Shown piece by piece: positions 63,861 to 64,000 of a stretch of DNA of 64,000 nucleotides (position 1 is the first letter of the stretch; the number at the start of each line of letters is the position of its first letter). Under the pieces are notes generated by a model. It worked only from the letters and a program-made list of their open reading frames with translations, had not been told where the DNA came from and made no database searches. The position numbers and the translations under genes were made by a program. The DNA comes from a bacterium (lineage in GTDB: Bacteria > UBA4055), in assembly GCA_029559475.1 (NCBI GenBank), contig JAKQBN010000049.1, positions 34,950 through 98,949 on the forward strand. The letters run 5' to 3'.

Positions 63861-64000
63861 AAGGAGTCAACTATTAATAAAATGAATTTTTAGAACCGCC
63901 CAAAACCCGTTCATTGACATAGTCAAGACAGTCCAAAAAAATCACGCTATTTCAAAGAGCATAAGACATTGATATTATGGCTAAGCATTCGCAGGACAAA
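63861..64000. other. Right edge without an identified gene
   Basis: After the addBA stop there is a short inverted repeat TTGAC-ATA-GTCAA (63914-63926). An ATG at 63977 opens a frame to the window edge, but no ribosome-binding site precedes it, so the next gene cannot be called. Confidence 0.3.

Overview
The window is ordinary chromosome from an AT-rich, Gram-negative-type bacterium, most likely of the FCB superphylum (Bacteroidota, Ignavibacteria, Cloacimonadota, Delongbacteria and relatives). The evidence is: a Kdo transferase (LPS), an Omp85 barrel and lipoproteins (outer membrane); a MurE with the DNPR motif typical of meso-DAP ligases; a bTHX ribosomal protein; and two secreted proteins ending in a type IX-like (NYPNPFN) C-terminal sorting domain. 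Shine-Dalgarno sequences are strong, and many promoters read TTGnnn-N17-TAtAtT. That is not the usual Bacteroidota pattern, so I favour a non-Bacteroidota FCB candidate phylum. I cannot name the genus.

Layout. 1-6005 (minus): a probable operon waaA - histidine kinase - lon - engB - ferredoxin - glmS (glmS cut by the window edge). 6121-9168 (plus): a lipoprotein and a YgiQ-like protein. 9189-9262 (minus): initiator tRNA. 9346-19257 (plus): MurG-like glycosyltransferase, Omp85 protein, M16 protease, AraC regulator, nucleotidyltransferase, tldD-tldE pair. 19365-24246: nitroreductase, secreted papain-like protein (minus), mtgA, MFS permease, bTHX. 24290-31437: rsgA and a propeller-like protein (minus), plsC and an ArsR regulator, an orphan REC-PAS protein, comF-nrdR-holA (minus), gcvT. 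31484-38203 (minus): C10 protease and a Gld-like ABC operon. 38397-42835 (plus): lepB, rplM-rpsI, rpsB-tsf, pyrH. 42975-57249 (plus): the division and cell-wall (dcw) cluster mraZ-rsmH-ftsL-ftsI-murE-murF-ftsW-murC-murB-ftsQ-ftsA-ftsZ, then an unknown gene and queD. 57687-63860 (plus): one 2057-residue gene that joins AddB and AddA.

How the genes work together: the dcw cluster, mtgA and glmS serve peptidoglycan; waaA, plsC, Omp85 and the lipoproteins serve the envelope; lepB handles export; lon, engB, rsgA, bTHX, the ribosomal genes and tsf serve protein synthesis and quality control; holA, nrdR, pyrH and AddBA serve DNA metabolism.

Most notable: (1) a YgiQ-family protein in which two of the three radical-SAM cluster cysteines are replaced with spacing kept; (2) the single-chain AddB-AddA helicase-nuclease; (3) bTHX with a long Lys/Ala/Pro tail; (4) structured RNA leaders before rplM and rpsB; (5) divergent promoters that share or abut -35 boxes; (6) a dcw cluster lacking mraY, murD and murG. 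I see no CRISPR array, prophage, insertion sequence or defence island.
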